NCBI GenBank assembly: GCA_902582385.1
Contig: CACHRX010000005.1
Coordinates: 1 to 55,403 of the forward strand
Direction: 5' to 3'
From: an uncultured Pelagibacteraceae bacterium
GTDB lineage: Bacteria; Pseudomonadota; Alphaproteobacteria; Pelagibacterales; Pelagibacteraceae
Length of the DNA: 55,403 nucleotides
Every line of letters begins with the position of its first letter. Within the stretch, counting starts at the first letter, position 1. Of this stretch, positions 44,426 through 53,264 are shown in pieces. The translations under genes were made by a program, and so were the position numbers. The notes below the pieces were generated by a model. The model saw only the letters and a list, made by a program, of their open reading frames with translations, was not told the origin of the DNA and made no database searches.

Positions 44426-45962
44426 TTTTAATTCTATTAAATGAAAATATCAAAAAAATATACAATAAAATTAATAATGCAAAAACTTTGTTTCCATATA
44501 TGGAAAATATTGTTGGTTGTATTTTTCTACTTTCTTTAAAATCTATATAACCAGACGCCCCAAATTTGACCTCTTGTTCAATAACTCCTAATGGATTTAT
44601 TATTGCAGCAGTTCCATTGTTTGCTGAACGAAGAACATATTTTCCACTTTCAATTGCTCTAAAAATACTATGAGTGAAATGCTGTTTAATCCCAATTGAT
44701 TGACCAAACCATCCATCTTCAGAAATATTAATTATAAAATCAAAATTATTATCATCAAATAATTTACCAGAATAAATTATCTCATAACAAATAAGTGGTA
44801 AAATTTTTAAAGAATAGTCATTTTTTTTTATTTCAATTATATTTCTTTCGTCGCCACTAGTGAAGGCTTGATAATTATTCGTTAATGAATTTAAACCCAT
44901 ATTTTTTAATATATTTTCCAAAGGTAAAAATTCCCCAAATGGAACTAAATTAACTTTATTATAAGTGTCTATTACAGTTAACTCATTATTGAAAATAGAT
45001 AGAGAATTATAATAAACTTTAGATTCATTTTTAGTTATTTCATTATTAATTCCCATTAACAAAAAATGATTTTCACTAAAACCCTCATCAAATAATGATT
45101 TATGTTCAATTAAATTTTCCTGAGAAATATTTGGTAAAATTCCCTCAGGCCAAATAAAAATAGTTTTTTCTTTTTTAATAGGGCTGCTTATCTCGATCAA
45201 ATCAACAATAACAGAAGCAGTCTCATTACTTAAATAAAACCTGTCAAGACTAATTGTTGAACCAATGACTCTTATTTTATATTCATGGGTTTTCTGATCT
45301 AAATTATAAAATTTTTCATTCTTAAAAAATCCTTGAACATAAAAAAATATAATTGTTATCAGAAAGAAGAGGCAAAAACCTAAATTTTTTCGAGAATCTC
45401 TTAGTAAAAATATCGCTGGACAAGTAAATAAGGAAATACAGAATAAATTAAATCCATAAGTTCCTATTATTGACATAATACTTAAAATTTCTAATTGATT
45501 TGAAAAACTAAAAGCAATGAGGTTCCAAGGAAAACCTGTTAAAATTGAACCTCTTAAAAACTCTAAAATACCAAATATTAAAGAAAAAATTAAAAATGAA
45601 CTAATGATATTTTTTGGTTTTAAAATTATAAATAAAAAAGAGATTAATCCATAAAATAAAGCTAAAAAAGTGGGAATTAAGATTATTGTTAGCGGAATTA
45701 AAAATTTAAAATTTTGATCAAAAGTTAAGGAAATAGATATCCAATATAAATTCGATACAAAATAACCGAAACCAAATAACCATCCATATAAGAAAAAAAG
45801 CTTAATATCTTTTTGCTGATTAGACTTTTTAACCAAGAATAAAAAAAACAACGAAAATGTTAAAAAGTTTAATAATATGTAATTAAATGGAGGCAAACTT
45901 AAAGAGGTCACCATTCCGAGAAAGACTAAAAATATAAGCTCTAAATATAATTTTTTATTCAA
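44418..45962 (-). CDS. lnt: Apolipoprotein N-acyltransferase
   Basis: The 514-residue inner-membrane enzyme adds the third acyl chain to lipoproteins. Several N-terminal helices precede a nitrilase-like domain with the catalytic Glu in [10 protein letters not shown], Lys in [14 protein letters not shown] and Cys in [12 protein letters not shown] final helix follows. It is placed after ybeY; the hlyC/corC gene that often lies between them is absent. Confidence 0.94.
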   Translation of the reverse strand: MNKKLYLELIFLVFLGMVTSLSLPPFNYILLNFLTFSLFFLFLVKKSNQQKDIKLFFLYGWLFGFGYFVSNLYWISISLTFDQNFKFLIPLTIILIPTFLALFYGLISFLFIILKPKNIISSFLIFSLIFGILEFLRGSILTGFPWNLIAFSFSNQLEILSIMSIIGTYGFNLFCISLFTCPAIFLLRDSRKNLGFCLFFLITIIFFYVQGFFKNEKFYNLDQKTHEYKIRVIGSTISLDRFYLSNETASVIVDLIEISSPIKKEKTIFIWPEGILPNISQENLIEHKSLFDEGFSENHFLLMGINNEITKNESKVYYNSLSIFNNELTVIDTYNKVNLVPFGEFLPLENILKNMGLNSLTNNYQAFTSGDERNIIEIKKNDYSLKILPLICYEIIYSGKLFDDNNFDFIINISEDGWFGQSIGIKQHFTHSIFRAIESGKYVLRSANNGTAAIINPLGVIEQEVKFGASGYIDFKESRKIQPTIFSIYGNKVFALLILLYIFLIFSFNRIKNE

Positions 45963-45963
45963 T

Positions 45964-46425
45964 TTAATTTAACTTTGAAATTACTGATTTATATATACGC
46001 TCCTCTTCTTTTAACATTTTTAAATAATCTTTATTTTTAACATGATCGAAGTTAAGAAGATGTAGAAAACCATGAATAAAAGTTTTAACTAATTTTTCTT
46101 GAAAAAATTTTAATGACTGAGATTTTGGCTTATTAATAAAATTAAAGCTTATAATAATATCTCCTATATAAATTTCTTGGGACATTTTAATTTTTTTGCT
46201 TGAAGGAAAAGACAAAATATCAGTAGATTTATTTTTATTTCTAAAAACTTTATTTAATTTTTTTATATTTTTATTATTTGAAAGCAAAAGTGTAAGACTG
46301 ACTTTTTTACCTAAAAATTTATATCTTTTAGGAAACGCTTTACAAACCTTTCTAAAAAAAATCTTTTTATTCTTAAGTCTTTTAGACCAAGCCTTCTCCT
46401 CTGAGAAGACATTTATATTAATCAT
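45964..46425 (-). CDS. ybeY: Endoribonuclease YbeY (rRNA maturation factor)
   Basis: The 153-residue metalloprotein has the zinc site FIHGFLHLLNFDHVKN (HGxLHLxxxDH) and the upstream NKSTDILSFPSSK and IYIGDIIISF blocks. It takes part in 16S rRNA 3' end processing and ribosome quality control. Its start overlaps the end of the PhoH-like gene by eight bases. Confidence 0.94.
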   Translation of the reverse strand: MININVFSEEKAWSKRLKNKKIFFRKVCKAFPKRYKFLGKKVSLTLLLSNNKNIKKLNKVFRNKNKSTDILSFPSSKKIKMSQEIYIGDIIISFNFINKPKSQSLKFFQEKLVKTFIHGFLHLLNFDHVKNKDYLKMLKEEERIYKSVISKLN

Positions 46426-47413
46426 TATTAGAGTAAGCTTTTACAATTTTTGACACTAAAGGATGTCTAACAACGTCTGAATGATCAAAATCAATAACGG
46501 ATATTTCACTTAAATTTCCAAGTAATTTTTTAGATCTAACTAGACCGGACATGTTTTTATTAGCCAAATCTATTTGTGTTGGGTCTCCATTTACTACAAT
46601 TTTTGAATTTTCTCCAATACGAGTTAAAAACATTTTGATTTGAGTATCAGTCGCATTTTGAGCTTCATCTAAAATAGCAAAAGAATTTTTTAATGTTCTT
46701 CCTCTCATGAAGGCTAACGGAGCAATCTCTATATCACCTATTTCTATCATTCTTTGTATCTTTTCAAAATCAAAAAGGTCATAAAGAGAGTCATATAATG
46801 GTCTAAGATAAGGATCTACTTTTTCTTTCATATCTCCAGGTAAAAAACCTAATCGTTCCCCAGCCTCAACTGCAGGTCTAGATAAAATTATTCTTTCAAT
46901 TTTTTTTTCTAATAACATTGTAAGACCTACTGCTACTGCTAAAAAAGTTTTTCCTGTACCAGCTGGCCCTGCTGAAATAATTATATCACTCTGTCTTAAT
47001 GCTCTAACATATCCTTTTTGTTTTTCAGATCTTGGGATAATAGATTTTTTTGGAGTTTTAATAATATCTGTCACATTATTATTTTTAATTTTTTCGTTAA
47101 TCATAAATTTATCTACAGATGAGACTATATCCTTATTTTCTATACTACCATTGTTAATAAATTGATTAGCTAAAAATTGAATAGCATTTTTAACTAATTC
47201 ATTTTTTTGAGGATTAGACTTAATCAATATTGAATTGCCTCTAGAATATAAATTAGATTGAGTAATTTTTTCTAACATCTTTAAATTTTTGTTAAATTCA
47301 CCAACTACCCCTATCAACAAATCATTATCATGAAAAATAACACTTATAGAATTGTTATCTGAGTAGACAAACTTAAGTGATGTATCAATATTTTTTTTAA
47401 TTAAACCACTCAA
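46418..47413 (-). CDS. PhoH-like ATPase (YbeZ type)
   Basis: The 331-residue protein carries Walker A in SAGPAGTGKTFLAVAVG, Walker B in FAILDEAQNATDTQIKMFLTRIG and the family block VEAGERLGFLPGDMKEKVDPY. The N-terminal region resembles the KH-like fold of YbeZ. The neighbouring YbeY fits the known YbeZ-YbeY association. RNA-related ATPase or helicase function is inferred. Confidence 0.93.
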   Translation of the reverse strand: MSGLIKKNIDTSLKFVYSDNNSISVIFHDNDLLIGVVGEFNKNLKMLEKITQSNLYSRGNSILIKSNPQKNELVKNAIQFLANQFINNGSIENKDIVSSVDKFMINEKIKNNNVTDIIKTPKKSIIPRSEKQKGYVRALRQSDIIISAGPAGTGKTFLAVAVGLTMLLEKKIERIILSRPAVEAGERLGFLPGDMKEKVDPYLRPLYDSLYDLFDFEKIQRMIEIGDIEIAPLAFMRGRTLKNSFAILDEAQNATDTQIKMFLTRIGENSKIVVNGDPTQIDLANKNMSGLVRSKKLLGNLSEISVIDFDHSDVVRHPLVSKIVKAYSNND

Positions 47414-47416
47414 TTT

Positions 47417-48745
47417 TTATGCTACCTTTTGATTTGAATTATCAATTATTTCTCCAAACAAAGTACTTCGATTACTCCGTCTAATTTTAACTGGAATAAT
47501 TTTTCCAATATCATTTTTTTTACCATCAAATATAACTGGTGTCATATATTCTGAGCGTCCAAAAACTTGGGTTTTATCATCAGTTAAGTTTTCAACTAAA
47601 ACATTTAAAATCTTATTCTCTAAAGACTTATTCTTAATTATTTGATTTTCAAACAGTTGGTTTTGGATTTTTTCTAACCTTTTATTAGAAATTTTTTTAT
47701 CAATTAACTCTAAACCTGCTGCTACTGTTCCTGGTCTTGGACTAAAAATAAAAGAGTATGAATTAATAAACTTTACTCTTTTAATTAAATTTAATGTATC
47801 TTCGAAATCTTGATTTTCTTCTCCTGGATAGCCAATAATAAAATCACTAGAAAACTCTATATTAGAGTTAATTTCTTTCAAATTGTAAAATATTTCTAAA
47901 TATCTATCAATTGAATGTTTTCTATTCATAAGTTTTAAAATTTTATTAGACCCACTCTGGACTGGCAAATGTATTAATGGCATTAATTTTTTTGAGTATT
48001 TATATACTTCTATGAGATCTTCGGTCATATCTTTTGGGTGAGATGTTGAGTATCTAATTCTTTTAATTCCTGAAATTTTTTCAATTTCTAAAATTAAATT
48101 TGATAGTCTAGTGCCTTTATTATTGTAAGCATTAACATTTTGTCCAAGTAGAATCAATTCCTTAGCGCCACTATCAACTAGAGATTTTGCTTCATCAATA
48201 ATCTGACTAAATGGTCTAGAGTATTCGGGTCCTCTAGTGAAAGGCACAACACAGAAATGACAAAACTTATCACAGCCCTCTTGAATGGTTAAAAATGAAG
48301 AAACTTTTCCTAATTCATTTTTAATTTTACTCAAATAATCAAATTTGGAAATAGCATCAAATTCTGTTTCTTCAAATTTATTTTGTTTATCAATATAATT
48401 TAAAATTGTATTATTTATCTTATGATAGGATTGTGGTCCAATTACTAAATCTATATAAGGCTCTCTTCTAATCATCTCTTGATTTTCTGCTTGAGCAACA
48501 CACCCAGCAATAATTACTAACGGTTTTTTTTTTGATTTGAACAATTTTTTAACCCTTCCAATTTCATGATAAACTTTTTCTTTTGCTTTATTTCTTATAT
48601 GGCATGTGTTTAATAAATAACAATTTGCTTCCTCATACTTATCTGTTTTTATATAACCAATTTTTTTAACAGTATCGTAGATACGATTAGAGTCGTACTC
48701 ATTCATTTGGCATCCAAATGTTTTTATAAAAATTTTTTGACTCAT
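47417..48745 (-). CDS. miaB: tRNA-2-methylthio-N6-dimethylallyladenosine synthase
   Basis: The 442-residue radical SAM methylthiotransferase modifies A37. The N-terminal cluster Cys are in KTFGCQMNEYDSNR, NTCHIRNKAKEKV and IIAGCVAQAE; the radical SAM motif is EGCDKFCHFCVVPFTRGPE (CxxxCxxC); the TRAM domain follows. It starts one base after the fur stop. Confidence 0.96.
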   Translation of the reverse strand: MSQKIFIKTFGCQMNEYDSNRIYDTVKKIGYIKTDKYEEANCYLLNTCHIRNKAKEKVYHEIGRVKKLFKSKKKPLVIIAGCVAQAENQEMIRREPYIDLVIGPQSYHKINNTILNYIDKQNKFEETEFDAISKFDYLSKIKNELGKVSSFLTIQEGCDKFCHFCVVPFTRGPEYSRPFSQIIDEAKSLVDSGAKELILLGQNVNAYNNKGTRLSNLILEIEKISGIKRIRYSTSHPKDMTEDLIEVYKYSKKLMPLIHLPVQSGSNKILKLMNRKHSIDRYLEIFYNLKEINSNIEFSSDFIIGYPGEENQDFEDTLNLIKRVKFINSYSFIFSPRPGTVAAGLELIDKKISNKRLEKIQNQLFENQIIKNKSLENKILNVLVENLTDDKTQVFGRSEYMTPVIFDGKKNDIGKIIPVKIRRSNRSTLFGEIIDNSNQKVA

Positions 48746-48746
48746 T

Positions 48747-49178
48747 TTATTGAGGTTTTTTCTTAACCCCGTAAAGTTCTAATTTATGATCTACTAAAGT
48801 ATAGCCGTATTTTTCAGCTACTTTTTTTTGAAGTTTTTCTATTTCGTCATCTACAAATTCAATTATTTCTCCAGTCTTAATATCAATTAGATGATCATGA
48901 TGACTCTCTACTATTGCCTCGTATCTCGCTTTACCACCTTTAAAGTCATGCTTTGTTAAAATACCAGCTTCTTCAAATAATTTAACAGTTCTATAAACTG
49001 TTGCGATACTTATTTTTGGATCAATTTTTGAAACTCTACTATAAAGCTCATCTACATCAGGGTGATCTGACTCGCCATATTCTGCTTTGGACTCTGATAA
49101 TACTTTTGCAATTATCTTTCGTTGATCTGTAAGTTTAACACCTTTCGATAAGCATTTTTGCTCAATAGTTTCTGACAT
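48747..49178 (-). CDS. fur: Fur-family metal-responsive repressor
   Basis: The 143-residue regulator has a winged helix (KLTDQRKIIAKVLSES; KISIATVYRTVKLFEEAGIL) and the classical metal site ESHHDHLIDIKTGEIIEF. The C-terminal CxxC zinc motifs are absent, as in many alphaproteobacterial Fur/Mur proteins that sense manganese. It is the second Fur-family protein of the window. Specificity (Fe or Mn) is not decidable from sequence. Confidence 0.92.
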   Translation of the reverse strand: MSETIEQKCLSKGVKLTDQRKIIAKVLSESKAEYGESDHPDVDELYSRVSKIDPKISIATVYRTVKLFEEAGILTKHDFKGGKARYEAIVESHHDHLIDIKTGEIIEFVDDEIEKLQKKVAEKYGYTLVDHKLELYGVKKKPQ

Positions 49179-49186
49179 ATCTAATT

Positions 49187-49573
49187 TTAACTTATATAAA
49201 TAGGATTAATCAAATTTTTTTTAATATTAAATTTATCGCATAGTTTCGGTATATTTTCATATCTATTGTCATTTTCGCCATTAAAATCTTTGAAACTAAA
49301 AGAATAATAGTCAATTTTTTTTGCTAAATTAATTGCCTTTACTACAGAAATTGAATTTCTGATGCCTGCAGCACTTCCTGGGCCCCTGTTTACATATAAT
49401 TTTGTTATATTATCAATTTTTAAATTATTCAAATTCAGAAAATCATTTATCAAAATAGTTAGTTTTTCATAATTAGTTTTACTATTATCATAACTAGCTT
49501 TATAAATATTTTTACTCTTAATGATCATTAAAAAAATTCTTTCATTAGCCGCATCTATAATTAAAGTATTCAT
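49187..49573 (-). CDS. tsaB: Short TsaB-like protein (tRNA t6A biosynthesis)
   Basis: The N-terminal NTLIIDAANERIFLMIIK and YVNRGPGSAAGIRNSISVVKAIN (variant of GPGSFTGxR) are recognisable TsaB/YeaZ features; TsaB partners TsaD in making t6A37. At 128 residues it is roughly half the normal length, lacking the C-terminal ASKHA half. The next gene, fur, begins eight bases after its stop, so no broken remnant remains. Its first 53 bases overlap head-to-head with the plus-strand polysaccharide deacetylase. Confidence 0.78.
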   Translation of the reverse strand: MNTLIIDAANERIFLMIIKSKNIYKASYDNSKTNYEKLTILINDFLNLNNLKIDNITKLYVNRGPGSAAGIRNSISVVKAINLAKKIDYYSFSFKDFNGENDNRYENIPKLCDKFNIKKNLINPIYIS

Positions 49574-50576
49574 ATTAATTTTTTACTTTTATACGAATTC
49601 TAAAGCAGAGGAAAATAATATCAAACAATATTCAAATGATGAAGGGGTTTTGTCTATAATGTATCATAGATTTAATGAAAATAAATATCCCTCAACAAAT
49701 ATAAGAATGGATGTTTTTCAAAGTCACATAAAATTAATAAAAAATCAAAATTATCAATTTATAGAGGCAAATGAATTTATAGAAAAATTCAACTATCCTA
49801 AAAAAAAAAAGAAAATTCTTTTAACAATTGATGATGCATTCAAATCTTTTTATGATGAAGCTTGGCCATTTCTCAAAAAGAATCAAATTCCTTTTATTTT
49901 ATTTGTCTCTACTGAGCCTGTTGGGAATAAAGGTTACATGACTTGGGAACAAATTATAGAAATAGAAAAAGAAGATTTTGTTACTATAGGACATCATTCT
50001 CACTCTCATGAATATTTAATTGAAAAAAGTGATGAAGAATTTATTTTAGATATTGAAAAAGCAAGTAAAATTTTTAATGAAAAAATTGGTTATGTTCCTA
50101 AATTATTTTCTTACCCTTTTGGAGAATATTCTGAGTTTATGAGAAATTTTATCTCCAAAAATTTTAGTTACGCGTTCGGCCAACACTCTGGGGTTATTGA
50201 TGTAAATAAAGAAAAATTTCAATTGCCAAGATTTCCTATAAATGAAAATTATGGAAAAATAAAAAGATTTGAATCAATTATCAAAAGTTACCCACTAGAA
50301 TATAAAAAATTAACACCAGCTGAAAAAAAAATAGGTAGAGAAACCAACCCTCCAAAATTTAAAGTAGAGTTTTTTAAAAATCAAAAAAATATTAAAAATA
50401 TAATCTGCTATTCTAATGAGGGAAATATTTGGAAAAAATCATTAACCACCATTAGTGATAATTTTCTAACAATTGATTTTAGAGAACCATTTAAACCAAG
50501 AAGAGGAAGAATAAATTGTTCCCTAAATGATAATGGAAGATGGCGATGGTTTGGAACTCAGTTTATAGTTCAGTAA
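49521..50576 (+). CDS. Exported polysaccharide deacetylase family protein
   Basis: The N-terminus is a signal peptide or anchor ending NSKAEE. The NodB-type domain has ILLTIDDAFKSFYDEAW for motif 1 (the Asp pair), GHHSHSHEYL for the metal-binding His, and LFSYPFGEYSEFM. About 80 C-terminal residues form an additional beta-rich region with RWRWFGTQF. It may remove acetyl groups from an envelope glycan, which is inferred. It is the only plus-strand gene in this minus-strand block and overlaps the tsaB start. Confidence 0.85.
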   Translation: MIIKKILSLAASIIKVFILIFYFYTNSKAEENNIKQYSNDEGVLSIMYHRFNENKYPSTNIRMDVFQSHIKLIKNQNYQFIEANEFIEKFNYPKKKKKILLTIDDAFKSFYDEAWPFLKKNQIPFILFVSTEPVGNKGYMTWEQIIEIEKEDFVTIGHHSHSHEYLIEKSDEEFILDIEKASKIFNEKIGYVPKLFSYPFGEYSEFMRNFISKNFSYAFGQHSGVIDVNKEKFQLPRFPINENYGKIKRFESIIKSYPLEYKKLTPAEKKIGRETNPPKFKVEFFKNQKNIKNIICYSNEGNIWKKSLTTISDNFLTIDFREPFKPRRGRINCSLNDNGRWRWFGTQFIVQ

Positions 50577-50578
50577 GA

Positions 50579-51664
50579 TTAAATTAGACTTTCAAGTTCA
50601 ATGCTTGAAGGTAACAGTTTTGCATCATCAAAATCTCTTAAATTATTTTGGTTTATAATTTTTTGTAAAACTTCGACATATTGCTCTCCAGTCTCTGCAT
50701 ATTCATTTAAATGTTCAGAAAGAATAATGCTGTCTAATGGTTTTCCTGAATCCCTTAATTGCGCTCTTGCTAATCTAAATTGTTTGTAAGTTGAATGAGT
50801 ATTTAAATTTCTTTGATATGCTCTTACTGAAGCTTGCAATATATTAAACTTCATTACCTTATGACCTTCATTTTTTTCTGCTTCTTTGGGTTTTAAACCT
50901 TCACCTGACCAAGTCCACTGTCCAAAAAGTGCATTACCCTCTTGAGCAAATCTTGAAGTTCCCCAGCCTGTCTCCTTAGCTGCTTGAGCAAGAGCTAATG
51001 ACACAGGAACTTCATCCATTCTAACTTTCAAAATTGATAAATCTTTAGAAGGTATTCCATATTGTTTATATTTTTTATCTAGCCACTTTTTTTCTAAGTT
51101 TGTATTATTGCTTTTGTTGATAATACTAAAAAGTCTTTTTCTATCTAACTTTATGTTATTATTTTCCTGTAAAATTAATGGTAAAATAATTTGTATAAAT
51201 AACTCTTTCCTCTTTTTTAAGTCCTCTATTAACTTAATTTCTCTTGGTAGGAGAGTTAAAGCTACTGGTTTAACTAATTTATTTTTTCTAATGTCATCTA
51301 ATTTGTAATTTGTATCCTCATACAACTGCTTAATAGTTGAAGCATCCAGTCTAACAGTATCAGTTTCTTGTTCATTCAAACTATAAATATCTACTAGTAA
51401 ATCACTTTCATCAAAAGTTTCCTCGGCACTTAAATTTCCATTAGCTTTTTTATCTAAAGTATAAGCTAAAACAATTTTTGAATTATTTCTAAATTCATTA
51501 GTATTTAAGATATTATTATTGGTAAAACTAATAATAATAGGAAGAGAATAAAAAAAGAAAATTACAACAAGACTACTTAAAAAAACTCTAATTAATGATC
51601 CTAAATTACTTTCATCTATGACTCTTAAAACTTTAATTTTTTTTTTTTTAATAAATCTTTTCAT
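50579..51664 (-). CDS. Bax-like glucosaminidase-domain membrane protein
   Basis: The 361-residue protein has one N-terminal membrane helix (LGSLIRVFLSSLVVIFFFYS), a periplasmic region, and a Bax/FlgJ-type glucosaminidase domain from about residue 190: DEVPVSLALAQAAKETGWGTSRFA with catalytic Glu, then NALFGQWTWSGEGL and YKQFRLARAQL. It would cut peptidoglycan glycan strands. It ends two bases from the convergent deacetylase, and its ATG abuts the nfu stop. Confidence 0.83.
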   Translation of the reverse strand: MKRFIKKKKIKVLRVIDESNLGSLIRVFLSSLVVIFFFYSLPIIISFTNNNILNTNEFRNNSKIVLAYTLDKKANGNLSAEETFDESDLLVDIYSLNEQETDTVRLDASTIKQLYEDTNYKLDDIRKNKLVKPVALTLLPREIKLIEDLKKRKELFIQIILPLILQENNNIKLDRKRLFSIINKSNNTNLEKKWLDKKYKQYGIPSKDLSILKVRMDEVPVSLALAQAAKETGWGTSRFAQEGNALFGQWTWSGEGLKPKEAEKNEGHKVMKFNILQASVRAYQRNLNTHSTYKQFRLARAQLRDSGKPLDSIILSEHLNEYAETGEQYVEVLQKIINQNNLRDFDDAKLLPSSIELESLI

Positions 51665-52207
51665 TTACTTAACCTCTACAACTTCTTTAACCTCAGGTAA
51701 ATAATGACATAAAAGATTTTGAATACCTTGTTTTAACGTCAAGGTTGAGCTAGGACATCCCGAACAGCTTCCTTGTAATTGAACTTTTACAATTCCATCC
51801 TTAAATTCTTTAAATCTTATATCGCCACCATCTTTTGCAACTGCTGGTCTAATTTTTTGATCAAGAATTTGTACAATTTTTTTTTCAATTTCATCCAAAT
51901 TTTCATTTTCTTCATTAAGGTTTTTATCAATCACAAATTTTTTACCACTAGAATAAAAATCATTAATCAAAGAAATAATTATATGCTTAATATCATCCCA
52001 GGACGTTTCTCCATATTTATTGACTGAAATAAAGTCTTTACCCAGAAAAATACCCTCTACACCATTTATAGACATAATATTTCTTATAAGTTCGTTTTTA
52101 ATTTTATCTTTTTTGGTAATCTCATGTGATCCAGTGTTTGAGACAATTTTGCCTGGTAAAAATTTTAATGAATTAGGATTTGGAGTAGTTTCTGTTTGAA
52201 CGAACAT
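51665..52207 (-). CDS. NifU-like Fe-S cluster scaffold (Nfu)
   Basis: The 180-residue protein combines the N-terminal Nfu domain (FVQTETTPNPNSLKFLPGK) with the C-terminal NifU domain carrying the cluster-binding CSGCPSS in VQLQGSCSGCPSSTLTLKQGI. It delivers iron-sulfur clusters to client proteins, such as MiaB or lipoyl synthase; the latter is inference. It precedes the Bax-like gene on the same strand. Confidence 0.94.
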   Translation of the reverse strand: MFVQTETTPNPNSLKFLPGKIVSNTGSHEITKKDKIKNELIRNIMSINGVEGIFLGKDFISVNKYGETSWDDIKHIIISLINDFYSSGKKFVIDKNLNEENENLDEIEKKIVQILDQKIRPAVAKDGGDIRFKEFKDGIVKVQLQGSCSGCPSSTLTLKQGIQNLLCHYLPEVKEVVEVK

Positions 52208-52235
52208 ACTTACTATATAGTCAATTATTTCAAAA

Positions 52236-52251
52236 TTTAAACTTGTTTAAA
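52236..52251. repeat. 7-bp inverted repeat between trpS and nfu
   Basis: TTTAAAC-TT-GTTTAAA lies in the 52-base gap between the trpS stop and the nfu ATG. On the minus strand it is followed by TTTT and may be a weak terminator or an operator. The same gap carries TTGACT and TATAGT closer to nfu. Confidence 0.4.
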
Positions 52252-52259
52252 AAATTAAT

Positions 52260-53261
52260 TCAAAAACCTACTATTTCATGCATTTTCTTAATTTTATTAG
52301 ACGCAATGTTTTCAGCCTTATTATAACCCTCTAAAAGAATTTTATCCAAAAATTCTTTTTCATTTACTAATTTTTTTATTTCCATGGAAATTGGATCAAT
52401 TTTTTCAATTAAAACTTGAGAAAGTTTTTCTTTAAATTCTGAAAAATTTTTTCCTCCAAAAATTTCAACTGTTTTTTCTAATGTAGAGTTGGTTAAACTT
52501 GAATAAATTCCTAATAAATTTTTGGCCTCCGGTCTTTTTTCTAATTCTGTAATAACAGAAGGTAAAGGTAAAGGATCAGTCTTTGCTTTTTTTATCTTGT
52601 TGATAATTATATCTTTACTGTCTGTAAGATTAATTCTGCTCAAATCTGATAATTCCGATTTGCTCATTTTTTTAGTTCCATCTTTTAGGCTCATAATTCT
52701 AGCAAATTCATTTTGAATTAGAGGCTCTGGAACTTTAAAAAAATCGTCTACATTAAAATCATTATTAAATCTTTGTGCTATATCTCTACAAATTTCTAAA
52801 TGTTGTTTCTGGTCTTCACCTACAGGAACGTGACTAGCATCATATAATAAAATATCTGCTGCCATTAAAATTGGATAAGAATAAAGACCAATACTTGCTT
52901 TTTCTTTGTCTTTACCTACTTTTTCTTTAAATTGTGTCATTCTATTTAGCCATCCCATTCTTGCAACACAACTAAGAATCCATGCTGCTTCTGAATGAGC
53001 AGAAACTTTAGATTGATTAAAAATAATACTTTTTTGAGGATCAATACCACACGCAATAAAAGTTGCTACAGTTTCTCTGATATTATTTCTAAGTTGTTTT
53101 GGATCTTGTTTAACTGTTATTGCGTGTAAATCTACAACACAAAAAATACATTCATTTTTTTTATCATTGTTCAGTTCAACAAAATTTTTAATTGCACCAA
53201 GGTAGTTGCCTAAGTGCAAATTACCTGTCGGTTGAACACCTGAAAAAATTTTTTTTACCAT
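52260..53261 (-). CDS. trpS: Tryptophanyl-tRNA synthetase
   Basis: The 333-residue class I enzyme has [19 protein letters not shown] (HIGH-like), [19 protein letters not shown] and the KMSKS loop in [15 protein letters not shown]. The length is normal. It follows murJ by three bases. Confidence 0.96.
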   Translation of the reverse strand: MVKKIFSGVQPTGNLHLGNYLGAIKNFVELNNDKKNECIFCVVDLHAITVKQDPKQLRNNIRETVATFIACGIDPQKSIIFNQSKVSAHSEAAWILSCVARMGWLNRMTQFKEKVGKDKEKASIGLYSYPILMAADILLYDASHVPVGEDQKQHLEICRDIAQRFNNDFNVDDFFKVPEPLIQNEFARIMSLKDGTKKMSKSELSDLSRINLTDSKDIIINKIKKAKTDPLPLPSVITELEKRPEAKNLLGIYSSLTNSTLEKTVEIFGGKNFSEFKEKLSQVLIEKIDPISMEIKKLVNEKEFLDKILLEGYNKAENIASNKIKKMHEIVGF

Positions 53262-53264
53262 TTT

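Noticed and set aside
49187-49573. tsaB as a frameshifted pseudogene
   Set aside because: The gene ends cleanly and fur begins eight bases later; there is no room for a detached C-terminal fragment in any frame.
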